DNA from: Usnea hakonensis
Taxonomy: Eukaryota; Ascomycota; Lecanoromycetes; Lecanorales; Parmeliaceae
Reading direction: 5' to 3'
Assembly: GCA_013423325.1 (NCBI GenBank)
Contig: BLJB01000104.1
Location: forward strand, 96,481-160,480
Length of the DNA stretch: 64,000 bases
In this document: one piece after another, positions 50,876 to 62,814 of the stretch
Position numbering within the stretch: position 1 is the first letter of the stretch
How the letters are laid out: every line of letters starts with the position of its first letter
Translations under genes and position numbers: made by a program
Notes under the pieces: generated by a model
Database searches by the model: none
Seen by the model: the letters and a program-made list of their open reading frames with translations, nothing else
What the model was told of the DNA's origin: nothing

Positions 50876-51675
50876 GTGTATACTATTCTAAGACTTGGGC
50901 GTGCATATATTGAAAGATCCTTACAAGGGAATTTCTAGCTGGCCTAAATGTCTGACTGTGTCGAGTTGTGCCGTGATTTGGCGCTCATTGGTGCCATGCC
51001 ATGGACTAGGTTCTGGCGTGCTAGCAATGGTGCAAATGCCAGCCAGCTTACCTTGTCTCTTCGTTGGGTAAGAAAAGCGAAGTCGACCTCAATCTACTAT
51101 TGTGCAGCCGTTGTCTTGTATCTCACGGAAGGGTTCTCCCTAGTTAATCTGTTACTGGTCTTTTTGAATTTACGTCTCTTTAGTCAAAAGGAAACATTCT
51201 TTAAACATTCAACGTGATAAAATGAGCGATATGGGAAGTCCCGTATCACAATTTCAGGACACCTGCATGGTAGAGCGTGTGCAATATGGCTTAAGTGTGC
51301 TAGAACTCCCTTAAAATTGAACATGATTTCCCAATCTTGAAATTGTTTATGAAGGTCCAATTGTCACATTTGTAGTACACTACTTTACTTCACATACCTT
51401 ATACATCTAGATTTTCCTTTGCGGCTCGCTCCTCTAAGTCTCGAGATGGGACTTGAAACAAATCCCCGCACTCTCGGCTTTGCATTTCGTGTGATTTATT
51501 ACGTCAAGATACGGTTGAAATTGTCACCAAAATTCTTCATGTCTGTGCCACGAGAACCCCGCATAAATGTCAGTGCGCTTTTGTTTCTTGATGTACCTCT
51601 CTGCCTTTGCTGTATTGCCCCTGCTTTTTCGTTTACTTTGATTTGCTCATTCAATTCGTCCAAGGGTCGCAAAAC
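50876..51675. other. Intergenic, upstream of the aquaporin
   Basis: 800 bp with 3' UTR of subunit h and the presumed aquaporin promoter. An ORF at 50948-51217 has a hydrophobic C-terminal half but no family signature. Nothing else recognised. Confidence 0.5.
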
Positions 51676-53324
51676 ATGGAAACCGAGAACCACGACTGGC
51701 TGGGAGATGCTCCCATCACAAGCGCGGAAGAAGGTAAAACCAAGGAAATCCCTGCCAGTCCTGCTATAGGGCAACAGCAATCTCGCCGACGAGTGGATAC
51801 AATGTCTTCTGTCAGATCTCATATACGTCTTAAACCGAAAGCACCAATCGACGAGGAGCATGAGGATCTTCAGCATTACGACTTACTCTGGAGTCGGATA
51901 CGATTGGCTTTGAGGGAACCTTTTGCCGAGTCCTTTGGGACTTTCATCATGGTCCTCTTTGGTGACGGTGAGTCTTCTGCTCTGAGCAATGTCTTCATAA
52001 ATCATACTGCATGTTGAGTTGCGAGACTCGTCTCAAGACTGATAACAGTCCCGGGATCTGTTTCACTGCAACAGTGTAATCTCAAAGGTGTTCTGACTCT
52101 GAATTGGTTTAGGCTCAGTGGCTCAAGTGCTTTTAAGCACTAGTAATACTACGCAAACAATAGCACCCGGCATGGATGGATACGGACTTATCCGTTTCAT
52201 CCTTCGTTCGCTGGTCCCGACTAACACCGATTTTTCAGTTATGGGAATTACCAGTCGATATCTTGGGGTCCAGAATCCAGTTCCTATTAGTGCGTGTCGA
52301 ACGTGCTTGCTAACCAAGAAATTCCGAAGATGGGGAGTCGGTGTAATGCTAGGCATTTATGTTGCAGGTAAATATCAGAGTTAGGCCACGCGAGATCAGT
52401 GTTGATGAGCGTACAGGTGATTCCGGGGATTTCTTGAATCCTGCAATCACCTTCTGCTTCTGTCTGTACCGCGGCCTACCTTGGCGCCGGTTTCCAATTT
52501 ATTTCCTTGCCCAATTTCTCGGTGGATTCGTTGCTGCTGTCGTTTTATATGCGAATTACATCAACGCTATCAACAACTTCGAAGCTCCGAATGTTAGAAC
52601 CGTCCCACCCTCTAAAACGGCCACCGGTAAGACTTTGATTACGTTCCAGCAGCTGCGAAATGTTCAGAGCTTAGCTAATATTCCATGAAAAGGGGGGATA
52701 TTCTGTACGTACCCTCAGGCTTTTCTGACAAAGACGAGTCAATTCTTCTCAGAGTTCATTACCGCTACAATTCTCATGTTCGTCATCTTTGCCCTCAAGG
52801 ACGAATCGAATCGCGGAGCCATGGGTAAGACCGGAGCTGGTTCATTCTTTCCACTTGCCTTAATTTTCCTGATCTTTGGTCTGGGTGCTTGCCTTGGGTT
52901 CGAAACGGGTTACGCCATCAACTAGCCCGTGACTTTGGCCCTCGATCGTTGACTTATGCTGTTGGTTATGGTCATGAGGTATGGTCTGCGGGAGGGTATT
53001 ACTTTTGGAGTAAGTGTATCACCAAATGATTTCTCCTAATTGGTATGAAGGCCCCAAATCCAGGACGCACTTCGTCAGAGGTAGAGCTGTTCCCGGTCAT
53101 CACCAAGCTCCCAAATATACCTTGAGCTCAAGTACTGTTCTGAGGTGCTGACTGTGGCAGTACCGATGGTTGCTTCGTTCCTCGGTTGCACATTTGGGGG
53201 ATTCTTGTACGATGTATTCATTTACACAGGACCCGAAAGCCCCATAAATACCCCGTGGTTAGGGCTCAAACGCTTGACTCAGCCACACAATGTGATAAGA
53301 CAGAAAGAAAAACCAACCGTGTAG
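51676..53324 (+). pseudogene. Aquaglyceroporin (MIP family), probably inactivated
   Basis: Channel for water or glycerol in the plasma membrane. Recognisable exons: 51676-51967 (cytosolic N-terminus, FAESFGTFIMVLFGDG), 52113-52367 (SVAQVLLS ... GVMLGIYVAG), 52417-52626 (first NPA box in FLNPAITFCFCLYRGLPWRR; IYFLAQFLGGFVAA), 52693-53009 and 53161-53324 (IPMVASFLGCTFGGFLYDVF, GPESPINTPWLGL). The reading frame breaks at 52923: after FETGYAIN comes TAG, and the family's following ARDFGPR continues one base out of frame, so one base has been lost inside the second NPA-like box. The exon 52113-52367 is also abnormal, with about 130 bp of unmatched sequence between MDGYG and WGVGVMLG that has no clear splice sites. 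A sequencing error at 52923 is the main alternative. Confidence 0.82.
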
Positions 53325-54615
53325 ACGTGACAATTGACATGTACGAATTTTGTCCAGGCAGGCGACATAGCGTGCCGCAAAGGGCTCCTGTGCAGCAAGA
53401 GCAGCAAGCTTATCCTTGCAATCCCGACGGCGGCTAGGGTATTGAACCGGTATGATAGGGATTCGTACATATGTAGAGGAACAAAGTCAAATGGTCAGGT
53501 GATTAAGAGAGCTAAGATCGGCGTTGGATGTACTTGGAGCATTGTAGATAAGCGTGATTGCATGAGGTCTGTATGTGGAAGGTTGTGCGCTATCTCTCTC
53601 TCTCTGTCGGCGTCGTTGGTAGCTGAAACAATCATGCAGTATGCAGGAGGCCACGAATGCACAAAACAAGTGTGCCATAGTGTAGGCTCAGAGCGTATTC
53701 AGAGACCGAGAGACCGAGGAGAGGGAGTAAGTGATGGCTCGCTACTTGTAGTCAAGTGGGAGTGACGACGATCAATGTAAATTTAAATTACTTTAGGTAT
53801 ATGTCGGGTATAACTGAGGTACCTAGGTAGGTAAAGTAGGTAGGTAGTCTAAGCAAAGGGCTCAAGCGAACCCCACGGCTGCACTCGGTGCATGAATCAA
53901 GGGAACTGAGATAACGATGTTTCTTAATTGGCAGTCACAACCAAATTTGACACGGTCACGAATTGAAAGTATACGCTAGTCACTAGTCGACAGCTCTTAG
54001 TATCAAAATTCAAAGCTTGAGATTGGAAAACCATTAGATGACACGGATGCTTTAGAGCCCGTTAACTCGGTAAAAGGCTAAACAAGCTAAAATTAAAAAG
54101 GAGTGGATGGAAAGCCGTCCTAGACCGAGGTAATCTTACCAAATTGAGGGTAGTACAACCAGTCTAGTGCCTGAATCTGCCACAAATAGAACGGAGGGAG
54201 TATCAAATAATTGTAGGGCATCAGTATTCAAACCGTATCATAAATTCAATCTTTGCCATTTCGTACAATATTTAAATGTACTTTAGTTTAGAATGTGTAC
54301 ATCGATAATAATAATAATCCTAATCATACTGATCTGTATCAATCACAACAATAATAATAATACTGACACTGAAAGCTTCTCCCTCGATACACCCACATAC
54401 TCCTCCTGCCTCTCTTCTACCATTTTCACCTCTTCTCTTCTTTTCTTGCCTCTGCTTCATTTCATGTCCATGTACGAGATACATCAGCCTCTGCCTTTCC
54501 GATCTTCGCTGGCCCGCGAGGCGCAGACCTATGAAGAATATTCCAGCAAACAAGGCTTCCTATCCTGACCGTTGCGTGGGATCAAGCAAGCTTCCATCTC
54601 CTACAAGCGAAGAGA
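53325..54615. other. Intergenic, AAT-type microsatellites and DUF1765 leader
   Basis: About 1.3 kb. CTAGGTAGGTAAAGTAGGTA-like short repeats lie near 53820, and ATAATAATAATAAT runs near 54306 and 54350. The region upstream of 54616 is pyrimidine-rich, typical of a fungal promoter or leader. The ORFs here lack recognisable motifs. Confidence 0.55.
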
Positions 54616-57600
54616 ATGTCCAATGGCTCTACCGTCTCTGGCACCGTCTCTACACCCCTGAAAACAGATACTCATTCCCAAGTCCCCAACCAAGCTGACC
54701 CCACTTCGACGATTCCTCGCTCGGCCAGCTATACCCAACTTCCTGCTGATCCCAAGATAGACGCCGCCGTATCCGAGGGGGAGCTCAGTCTTTCGCGAAG
54801 CTTCTCCGAGAACGTCTTGGTGAACGTACAAGGCAACACGTCATCTCAAAATTTGCCACAGAGGGGATCGGAAGACGGTTTCAAGTCACGCACGAGATCC
54901 CTGCGACAGCTTGGCTCAAGCAGACGCCGAAAGGATTTTGACACTCAATCTACCAGATCTCGGTTCACTGTTGGACCTGATTTGTCTGCACAGGATCTTG
55001 CAGATGAATCGAAGATTCACAATGACGAAAATACACAAGCCATCGAGCGTAGGGCGCCTACAGTTGCAGGATCAATCACAAGTCTTGCGCGAAAGTCCTG
55101 GATCAACAGATCGCGATCGCCTTCGCCGTCCCCTACCAAGTCAAGGCTACGGAAAGAGGCGGGGCAGGGAGTCGAATCAATAACTCGTGTCAATGGCTCA
55201 AAACCTTCGATTGATCTGAAGACGTCTTTATCGTCTGCCGCCGAAGTGAGGGGTGACGTTCCAATTCCGCCTTCATATGTCAATGGCAAGAGACGTCTGT
55301 CCCGGCGCAACAGCGTGCTGCGAAGACCGCTGAGCACATTGCTGAGCAAAAGTCCTCCTTTCGAAACTCCAGTACCTCTGATACCCAAGTCGTATTCGAC
55401 GGACAGACTGCCGTCACCCAGCAAACAATTGACGACGTCGAGTAAACCTCCTGTCCCCAAATCATGGTCATCCGAACCATTGCAAGGGTCAGGAGCGGAA
55501 GCGCCGCGAAGGAAGGATGAGCTCTGGAACGTTTTTCGAACGCTGGACGGAGAATACCAAAAGTGGGTGTATGCAGAAATAAATTTTCAAGAAGATCCAC
55601 TGACTCACTGCGCAGATTCCAATCCCGATCGAGTACTATGAAGACTGGCATTGTTCGCTCGATCCTTCTGCCATTCCTTAGGAGTCATGCGGAGCGCCCT
55701 TCAATTCTATTCTTGAGGCCAGAAGATCTTGACCGGCGTACTTTCATCCTTAATAAATGGTGGACGGGGTTGTTGGAGATGCTGAACGGCAGACATGGCG
55801 AGTCAGTCTCTGGCAACGATAGACCTGCGGTTTTAGAAGCTGTTACAGCCCTCATGGCCAGACCGGAATGGACTCTACCTCTTTCTTCGATCGTTACGAG
55901 ACCGGGCAACACGGCTCGGACTTCGTTGAAATCTCAGTCTACAACTTCTTTGGGATCAAATATGTCGGATCTTTTAGCTGACTCTGTGCACCACAATGTG
56001 AGGAATACTTTTACGCAGAACCTTCTCGCTCAAATGGCATATGTAGTCGATAAGATGTCCACTCGCAATGTAGCAGCGAGTGTTGTGACCTTTTGTGGCA
56101 AGGCTACAGCTTATGCTTTTGTCTACTGCGAAGGTATTGCCGAGATATTGGTCAGGCTTTGGGCAACTCCTCCAGAGACATTGCGACGTGTTCTGGCTCA
56201 GGGCCCACTAAGACAGTCCGAGATGGATTCTGTGTCCGACAGAGTCTGTTCTGCATATCCACAATGTCTACAATCGCTAAGACTGAAGGCTCTCCGACCC
56301 ACGATGAGGTATCTTCGCAGCAAAGCTCAGTCTCCTGTGCCTATTGCTACTACTTACATTCCATGGCAGGGTCCGTGGATTAGTAGATGGGCCGGCAAAG
56401 AGACGGATCTCTTTTTTGTATTTACCAAGTCCTATACAGATCTAGCTTGCCGTTTCCTTCCGGATGACCCTTCGCCAGAGGAGATAATGGCTGCGCCTGC
56501 ATGGGCATTGGTCCAAGCACAGATTCTTACAATCTTGGATACTACTATGCAACAAACGAACAGCCAATCAGCAAATACCCAAACTGGCCCGTCTGTTGCT
56601 TTCGATGATTTGATTGCAGAGGCAGACGCCAACGCAACGATGCTCCCGCTTCCTGCCCAAGGCGTTGTTCGAACTATGGGTGAAAACCGCCTGATCATGC
56701 TTCTTAGGGAATGTTTATCAAACACAACTATCATGACAGTCAAATCTCGGCTCATCTTTGCACAGTCATTCGTTGGCCTGCTCAAGATCGCCGCTCGACG
56801 GATCTCCACGTACGATCACAACGCGTGCTTCACCCTATGCGATTTCCTTGAAGAAGCTATACCCATTTTGCAACGATATCAACAAGAGATTAATGCAGCA
56901 ATTGACATAATCGACTGGCCTTTCTGGCTTGACGTATGCAGACACATGCTACAAAGCCACAACAGTATGACTGAAGTCCGACTCTTTGCTTTTCTCTACA
57001 GCCTGTGGTCATTAGTCACGAGTGATGAGGCTAGGCGACATAAGGTATGTATCGATTGGCTCGTGACTGAGGACACCTTCCATACAAATTTCAACCACTG
57101 GTGTCCAATGGTCAGAGCCTTTTTCATGCGTCTTATCGTTTGGAAGATCGCAAGGCTGAATGGTAGCGGGTCTGATGTCAATATGTGAGTCTTTATCGTG
57201 CGGCTGCCCTTTTGTTCATTGACTAAGTATTGTATAGAGCTATACTGGAGGCTTTAGAACTCCGCCTGCAGCAAGTCTATCGTATGTTTCTCTACGTCCA
57301 AGAACAGGCGCAAAGTAAATGTGTCGCACCTCCTTCCACGGCGCCATGCAGCCCAGCTCCCGGCCGATGCCTGGAAATTGTAAGAAGTGATTCGCAAATG
57401 GCTTCGGGTGGATCGTTCCTCACATTTGATGCCATCCTATCATCTGCTTCAAAGACAAAGCCCAATTCTTATAAAGAACACGACGCCCAAAATCTAGCAA
57501 CCCCAAGCAGCGCAAATCAACCCCGCAAAGGTGTTGAGGATACGAACAAGTCCCAAGACAGCGGTAAGAAACGATGGAATCTGTTCAAGAGCATGATCCC

Positions 57601-58078
57601 GTCCAGTTCGCCCAAGGACCGTTCGAAAACGAGCCCAGCGAAAGGCACGCTAGCAGCGTCGTCAATATCCAATTACAAATCCGCGGAAGCGTCGGCGTCA
57701 AAGACCGCGATGAATGGAACCGCAGGGCCGCCGCGCCCTTACCAAACGCTCTCCTTTAAAATCTCCCTTGAATGGATAGATCAGGACATCATCAACTCCC
57801 TCGGTCGAGATCGACACATCTATCCGCCCCAGCTACCGCTTCCGGCCCAACTGTCTTTACAGCATCGTCGAGCCGAGGACGTGCGAGATACCAGCCCTCT
57901 CGAACCGGTGGGTATGATGGCCGGACCGAGCAGGTATGCCGGCAGGGCACTTGCCGAGTGGGCCATCCTGATGATCGAATGCCAAACCTTCTTCGAGAGG
58001 CGGAAAGCCGAGGGAGTGCCGTCGTACCAGCTGGTCGAGACGCCGACGCTTGGGGTCGAACCTTTCCGCAAGGTCTGA
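54616..58078 (+). CDS. DUF1765 (UPF0592) family protein
   Basis: Large fungal protein of unknown biochemical function. Exons: 54616-55562, 55616-57184, 57238-58078, summing to 1118 residues with both phases consistent. The first 300 residues are Ser/Arg/Pro-rich and disordered (RSRSPSPSPTKSRLR). The conserved region starts at WNVFRTLDGEYQKFQSRSST (first splice) and includes LLPFLRSHAERPS, LDRRTFILNKWWTGLLEML, CGKATAYAFVYCEGIAEIL, TTYIPWQGPWISRW, NRLIMLLRECLSNTTIM and RLFAFLYSLWSLVTSDE; the last exon begins ILEALELRLQQVYRMF. After a Lys/Ser-rich insert it closes with a block around LGRDRHIYPPQLPLPAQ. No catalytic motif is visible. Confidence 0.88.
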
Positions 58079-58534
58079 AGAGGGTTGTGAGGCTATGGGG
58101 ACGTGACCATGTATCATTTCATTCTGAAAATTAGCTTGTACGAGTGCTTTTGGGAACACGGAGCACCGATTTCTCGAGTCGTACTCTAGCAGTCATTTGG
58201 CTTTTTTGTTTTTTCTTCAGCCTTTGGTTTTCTTCCTTGATAGAAAGTCGCACAGCATATTCTCATAGCGTTGGGCGCATTGGGTGTCTTGAAACATATC
58301 ACGCAGATAATGAGAAATGGAAAGCTGACTGCATGCGAACGAGAGAGGGCGGGGCGTTGATCGTTTCGAATAGATGATGCAATCATATCTGGAGTTTTTT
58401 TTTTTGTGTGAAATACATAGCACCGCCGGACGGTCTTTTTTCTTGTCATCTTATGTGAGATTCAATTTCAGGAGTATGCATTGGGTTGACGAGCACAGCC
58501 CACAATGACGAGTCATATTAATTGCTATAGTTGC

Positions 58535-58572
<38 letters not shown>

Positions 58573-59072
58573 CCACTCGCATACACTTCTCTCCCATATT
58601 GGCCCGCTAGCTTTATGTTCTCCCCATGACATGTCCACAATAGTGCCCATTCATTCACATTTACCACCATTTTTCCGACCTCCAATCAAAACATACATCC
58701 ATCCATCCTTTGCACAAGAACAAGCCCAACCGATGAAGAAACGACAAGAACAAGCCCAGCTAGCCCCCTTATGGATTATGCGTACTGACCAACGGACGCC
58801 CGAGCAAGGACTTTGAAATAGGAGGGAAAGCTCTAGGCCAACAGAGAAAATAAACGCATGCCGCGGAGAGGTATCGGATATCCTGAGCCAAACATGCCAC
58901 ATGCACAAACTATGCTAGAACCTGTGACACCCACAATGCAAAAACACCCTTTCGCCCTTTTCCCCCCCTCCCAGGGCCGTGTACGTGCGTGTTCCGAAGA
59001 TCAAGTTTTTCGCCAACGAATGTGAGCATGAGAAAAAATACAAAGGGACGAACAAACTCTCGCTAATTGGAT
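58079..59072. other. Convergent intergenic region with CT/CA microsatellite
   Basis: About 1 kb between the DUF1765 gene (+) and the WG-repeat protein (-). A (CT)n-(CA)n compound microsatellite runs 58534-58573. Otherwise nothing recognised. Confidence 0.65.
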
Positions 59073-60646
59073 TCAGCCCCAAACAGATGCCTGGAGGGAT
59101 TTATTGTTGTTGTTGTTGCCCCAAACGCCGCTACCGGTGCCCCATGCCATGCCAGCGTCCTTGCTCCCGCTCGACGTCGGGTTCGACGCGGCCGATGTGG
59201 AGCGCTCGTTTCCGTTACTGGAAATAGGACTGAGGACGTCATTGTTCTGCGCGAAACTAAAGCCCAGAGGAGAAGGGGAGGGGGTGTTTGAACGCTTGTT
59301 GTTGAGGATTGCGTTGGTAGCTTGGCTTTGGGCGGGACGGGTACCGATTGGCGCTACGCCGCTGGGGGCTGATGTTTTATTTTGACGAGGAGGGGAGCCA
59401 CTGGGGGACGAGGCGGACGTTCGGCTGGATTGCTGAGCGGCGCTTTCGAAGAGGCTGAAGCTCTGGCTTGGAGGATTGGATGCGGGGGAGGCTGTGCTGT
59501 CGGCTCGAGAGGGTTGCTGTTGCTGGGGCTTTGGCGATGGGCCCGTCGGTGCAGCTTGCTGACTCTGATCGCCAGTGTTCAATTGGCCCCCAGCTTCGGC
59601 AATTGCAGCTTGTGCCTGATTTTGGCCCATGGTGTATGGATCGTACCTGCGAGGCGACGGCCCGCGAGCACCGGCGTTTGCATTTCCCAATGTTGGATTG
59701 GATGGACGGGGGGTGTGATTTTCGTCGCCAAAGCTGCCGCTTTCGAGATACTGATTATTTTCGTTTCCATATAGAGCACGGTGCTGCCGGGCGATGAGTT
59801 CCCGACGATCGTCCTCGTTCATGGTATTGGGGCTGATTGCGCGGTCGGATTTGCCCTGTGTAGAGATATCTACCCCAGTATCTGATGATCAGCAAAGTTT
59901 TCATTGCATTTCCAAGACAATTGAACCTACTCCTATTATACTGCTGCTCCTGGTGATAGTTGCGCAATTCACGCTCACGTTGCGCGGCCATGCGGCGCTT
60001 GGCCTGCAGCATCTGTTCTGCTTCATTCGGTCTTGGCTGGTGTCGCTGATTTGCGTAAAAATTCTGAAGGTTCGAGCCAGCATGAGGGCGGATCTGATCG
60101 AAATCGCCGCCAATGGAGTGATGTCGCTGGGACATTCCGCCGATACGAGGGTCTATAAGATGTGATCAGAACATCAAGGGCTATAGAGATAATGTTGTAC
60201 GCACCAAAATCGGAGAACGCCCGTGGACCTCCCATCATTGGCATGGATTCTCGTCTCGAGGATGGGCTAAAGAGCTTGCCGCTTTTATTGAGGTTATCCA
60301 AGGCGCGATTGACTTCTAGGGATCATGTGTCAGTAACGATGTAGAGCACGTCATGGTCCACGTGGATGCTAGGAACGGGTTTCTGCGACGGCTCATGGCA
60401 CAGCACGTGAAAGCCAATGCGGAAAGAATAAGAGCAAACGCTCCTAAACACACCTTCTATTTGTATGTCGAATGCAGCCACGTCGTCGTGTTGCGAAGCC
60501 GAACTCGTCCCTGCATGTTCATAAGCTTCTGTGCGTGGGGCACGTTTGGATGCTGTAGGCGTACCCGCTCGCGATGGAGGTGGAGGTTGCTCCCATGATG
60601 CTTGCTGTGTGGGCAGCTGCCATGACTGGGCTTCGTAATAAGACAT
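59073..60646 (-). CDS. Conserved-looking Q/S/N-rich protein with C-terminal WG repeats, function unknown
   Basis: I do not recognise the family. Four exons on the minus strand (60646-60454, 60315-60205, 60152-59931, 59869-59073) join in frame to 440 residues, and all three introns have GT-AG ends. Visible parts: N-terminal MSYYEAQSW; a helical segment EEVNRALDNLNKSGKLF; RRESMPMMGGPRAFSDFDPR; a basic Gln/Arg helix LQAKRRMAAQRERELRNYHQ (about 150-170); DDRRELIARQHRALYGNEN; then a long low-complexity half rich in Ser, Pro, Gln and Asn. The last 40 residues hold three WG dipeptides (AWG, VWG, VWG) around an Asn run. No membrane segment or signal peptide. Confidence 0.72.
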
Positions 60647-62604
60647 GTCGATTGAATATTAATGCTCCTTCGAAGCCGTCTGAGGCCTGTGGCCGAGGAA
60701 GAATGGAATTTGGAGAGGTCGGAGTGAAGACTAGAAGCAACAAAGGGGCATATCAGCATACACACTGCTGATCGCTTTCCAAGTAGAAGATGAGGAATTG
60801 GCAATGGAGCAGCAATGTAGGGATCTCATTTCATTCCCACAAACATATTGTTGGATAGCCGTTTAGAAATTTTTTGAATTTTTTTTTTCTTCTTGGGGTC
60901 TTGGCAAAGACTGAAAGAGTATACTCACGTACGAGATCAATAGTACTTGTACCTATATCGTCATTTATGGCGTAAAGCACTGTAATGAGACAGGTAGCAT
61001 GCAGTCCAAATTGGAGAAGAAGAATGAAGAAGCCAAGACAGGTAGAAAAAGAGAGGGAAAGGAATCACGTGTTAAAATAAGGTGAGGAGATTTCTACCTT
61101 AAGAGCCAGCCGTTAGACTTGTCGTAAATAAGAGGTACTCGTACCGGGGGGTTAATAGCCAAGGTACGTAAAAAAAAAAAATAGGTAATTAGCTAAGTGT
61201 AAGATACTTTAAAGTACCTAAAGTACCTAATTGAAGCACGCTTGTCTGTCGGTTTGGTTTGGTTTGGTTTGGTTTGGTTTGGTTTGGTTTGGTTTGGTTT
61301 GGTGGGGCTTTCCCTTTCCCTTGAATTTTACGGCCAAATTGACTTTCCCACTTTCACTCTACAGCCCTTGCTTGGCTTTCTCTCGGCGGACCACGGAGTA
61401 CGATAGCATGATAGTAGTGCTGCGGGAGTACGGTAAAGTATAGGTGGTTTTTCGTCAATGGTACTCCGTACTGCATCTTCGCGCTCATTTCCCTCGATTA
61501 CCTTACTGCTCCTTTTCATTCAATTTTCCATTTGATAATTACTTCATGGTTTGTATTAATATTAATACAGTATGATGACGGGCTCTAACGTCATAAATCC
61601 ATCTTGTTCGGATTATTTATGATTATTATCACCTTCAATCCTTCAGGGCCAATTAAACTGCTTGCTTCGAGAACATCTTTATCACCCTTCTAGCTCCACC
61701 CTCCACCCCCTGTTTTAGACCTTCAAGCCCCCTCTTTACCGCATCCCGCTTACCTAGCCGTTTAAGGTAGGAGGTATCCACTCGAAATTATTCGGCCTGG
61801 ACACCACATCACCACACATCTATCTCCATGTGGCCAACGAGGAACTTAGCTCCGTGAAGCGCATGGAAGCCAATGACCAACCAGACACACGTTGGATGTT
61901 CGATGACCTACATGTGCCTCATGCACGTGCAAGAGTGTGGCTAAATATCTCATGCAATTCCTACTTTCTTGGTCGTGAGATGGCCCTGCTTAAATGACAA
62001 CCTGAGTCTTGGGAGCCGCTTGTTCTCCAACCAAGCCTTCAACCCTCAGGCACCTCTCTTGAACGAGTCATATTCTTGATCGCTGATCTCCAGTAATGTG
62101 CGCATCTTCGTCGTTATCGGCCTGAAGAAATGTACCTTGCTGTGTGCGAGTGTAGACCAAAGCAACTCACGGAAAAATTGCTCTGTCGTTGTCAAATCGA
62201 CCAAATCATTGGAGACCACAATCATGGCCAGAACCAAACGTCACAACGGCCGGCCAGCGTCTCTCCCGACATAGCTTCGAAGAAACAATTTCTCCCTAAC
62301 GAGTACAGAATGGCTTGCGAGCTCTATCACTTCAAAGGAAACAATCCCAGCGAGACGGGCCCAGCGCGTCGTATCACATCCGAGTCGAGCCACGGCAGCT
62401 GCGAATCCGGCGTGTCACTCGGGACAGAGGGAAAAGAAGATCAGCGCGTAGATATGTGCGACCATCACCAAGGCTATGGTGGATTTAGAGCTCAATGAGA
62501 GCTCAAGAAGCTTCTTGGTCTGTTCGTACATTACCTTAGGTATTTTACTCTTAGTATCGATGGATTCGAAGCAAGTCTTCAATTGACGTAATTGATTCCC
62601 GCTT
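60647..62604. other. Intergenic with a GGTTT pentanucleotide repeat
   Basis: About 2 kb with no confident gene. Exact (GGTTT)10 at 61251-61302. On the minus strand, 62639-62046 reads in one frame with only two TGA stops; it has hydrophobic segments but no recognised domain, so it may be a decayed gene or chance. Confidence 0.55.
61251..61302 (+). repeat. (GGTTT)n microsatellite
   Basis: Ten exact copies of GGTTT followed by GGTGGGG. It is not the fungal telomere repeat TTAGGG. Confidence 0.95.
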
Positions 62605-62712
62605 TTCCGGATTTCAAAAAAAATGCAATATCTTGGCACTCACACTTGTTCCCCCACCCACCTAATTTACATAGAAAAACCATCTGCAATCAGCGCAATC
62701 ACCTGAAATCCA
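62605..62712 (+). repeat. Left terminal inverted repeat
   Basis: 108 bp, from TTCCGGATTTC to CTGAAATCCA; identical to the reverse complement of 63891-63998. Confidence 0.95.
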
Positions 62713-62814
62713 CTGAAAAAATCATTGAACTTCCTAAAGTGGTAAAATTGAAGCCTTGATTTGGTGTATACAGGCTAATTGAGGTGTTATAGACCTTCTA
62801 CCTACCCTCCCACT

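Noticed and set aside
61251..61302. GGTTT repeat as an internal telomere tract
   Set aside because: The unit is not TTAGGG or a known fungal variant and both sides are ordinary intergenic DNA.
62046..62639. Minus-strand frame with hydrophobic segments and two TGA stops
   Set aside because: It could be a decayed gene, but I recognise no family and the 5' end lies in the transposon TIR; evidence is too weak for a feature.
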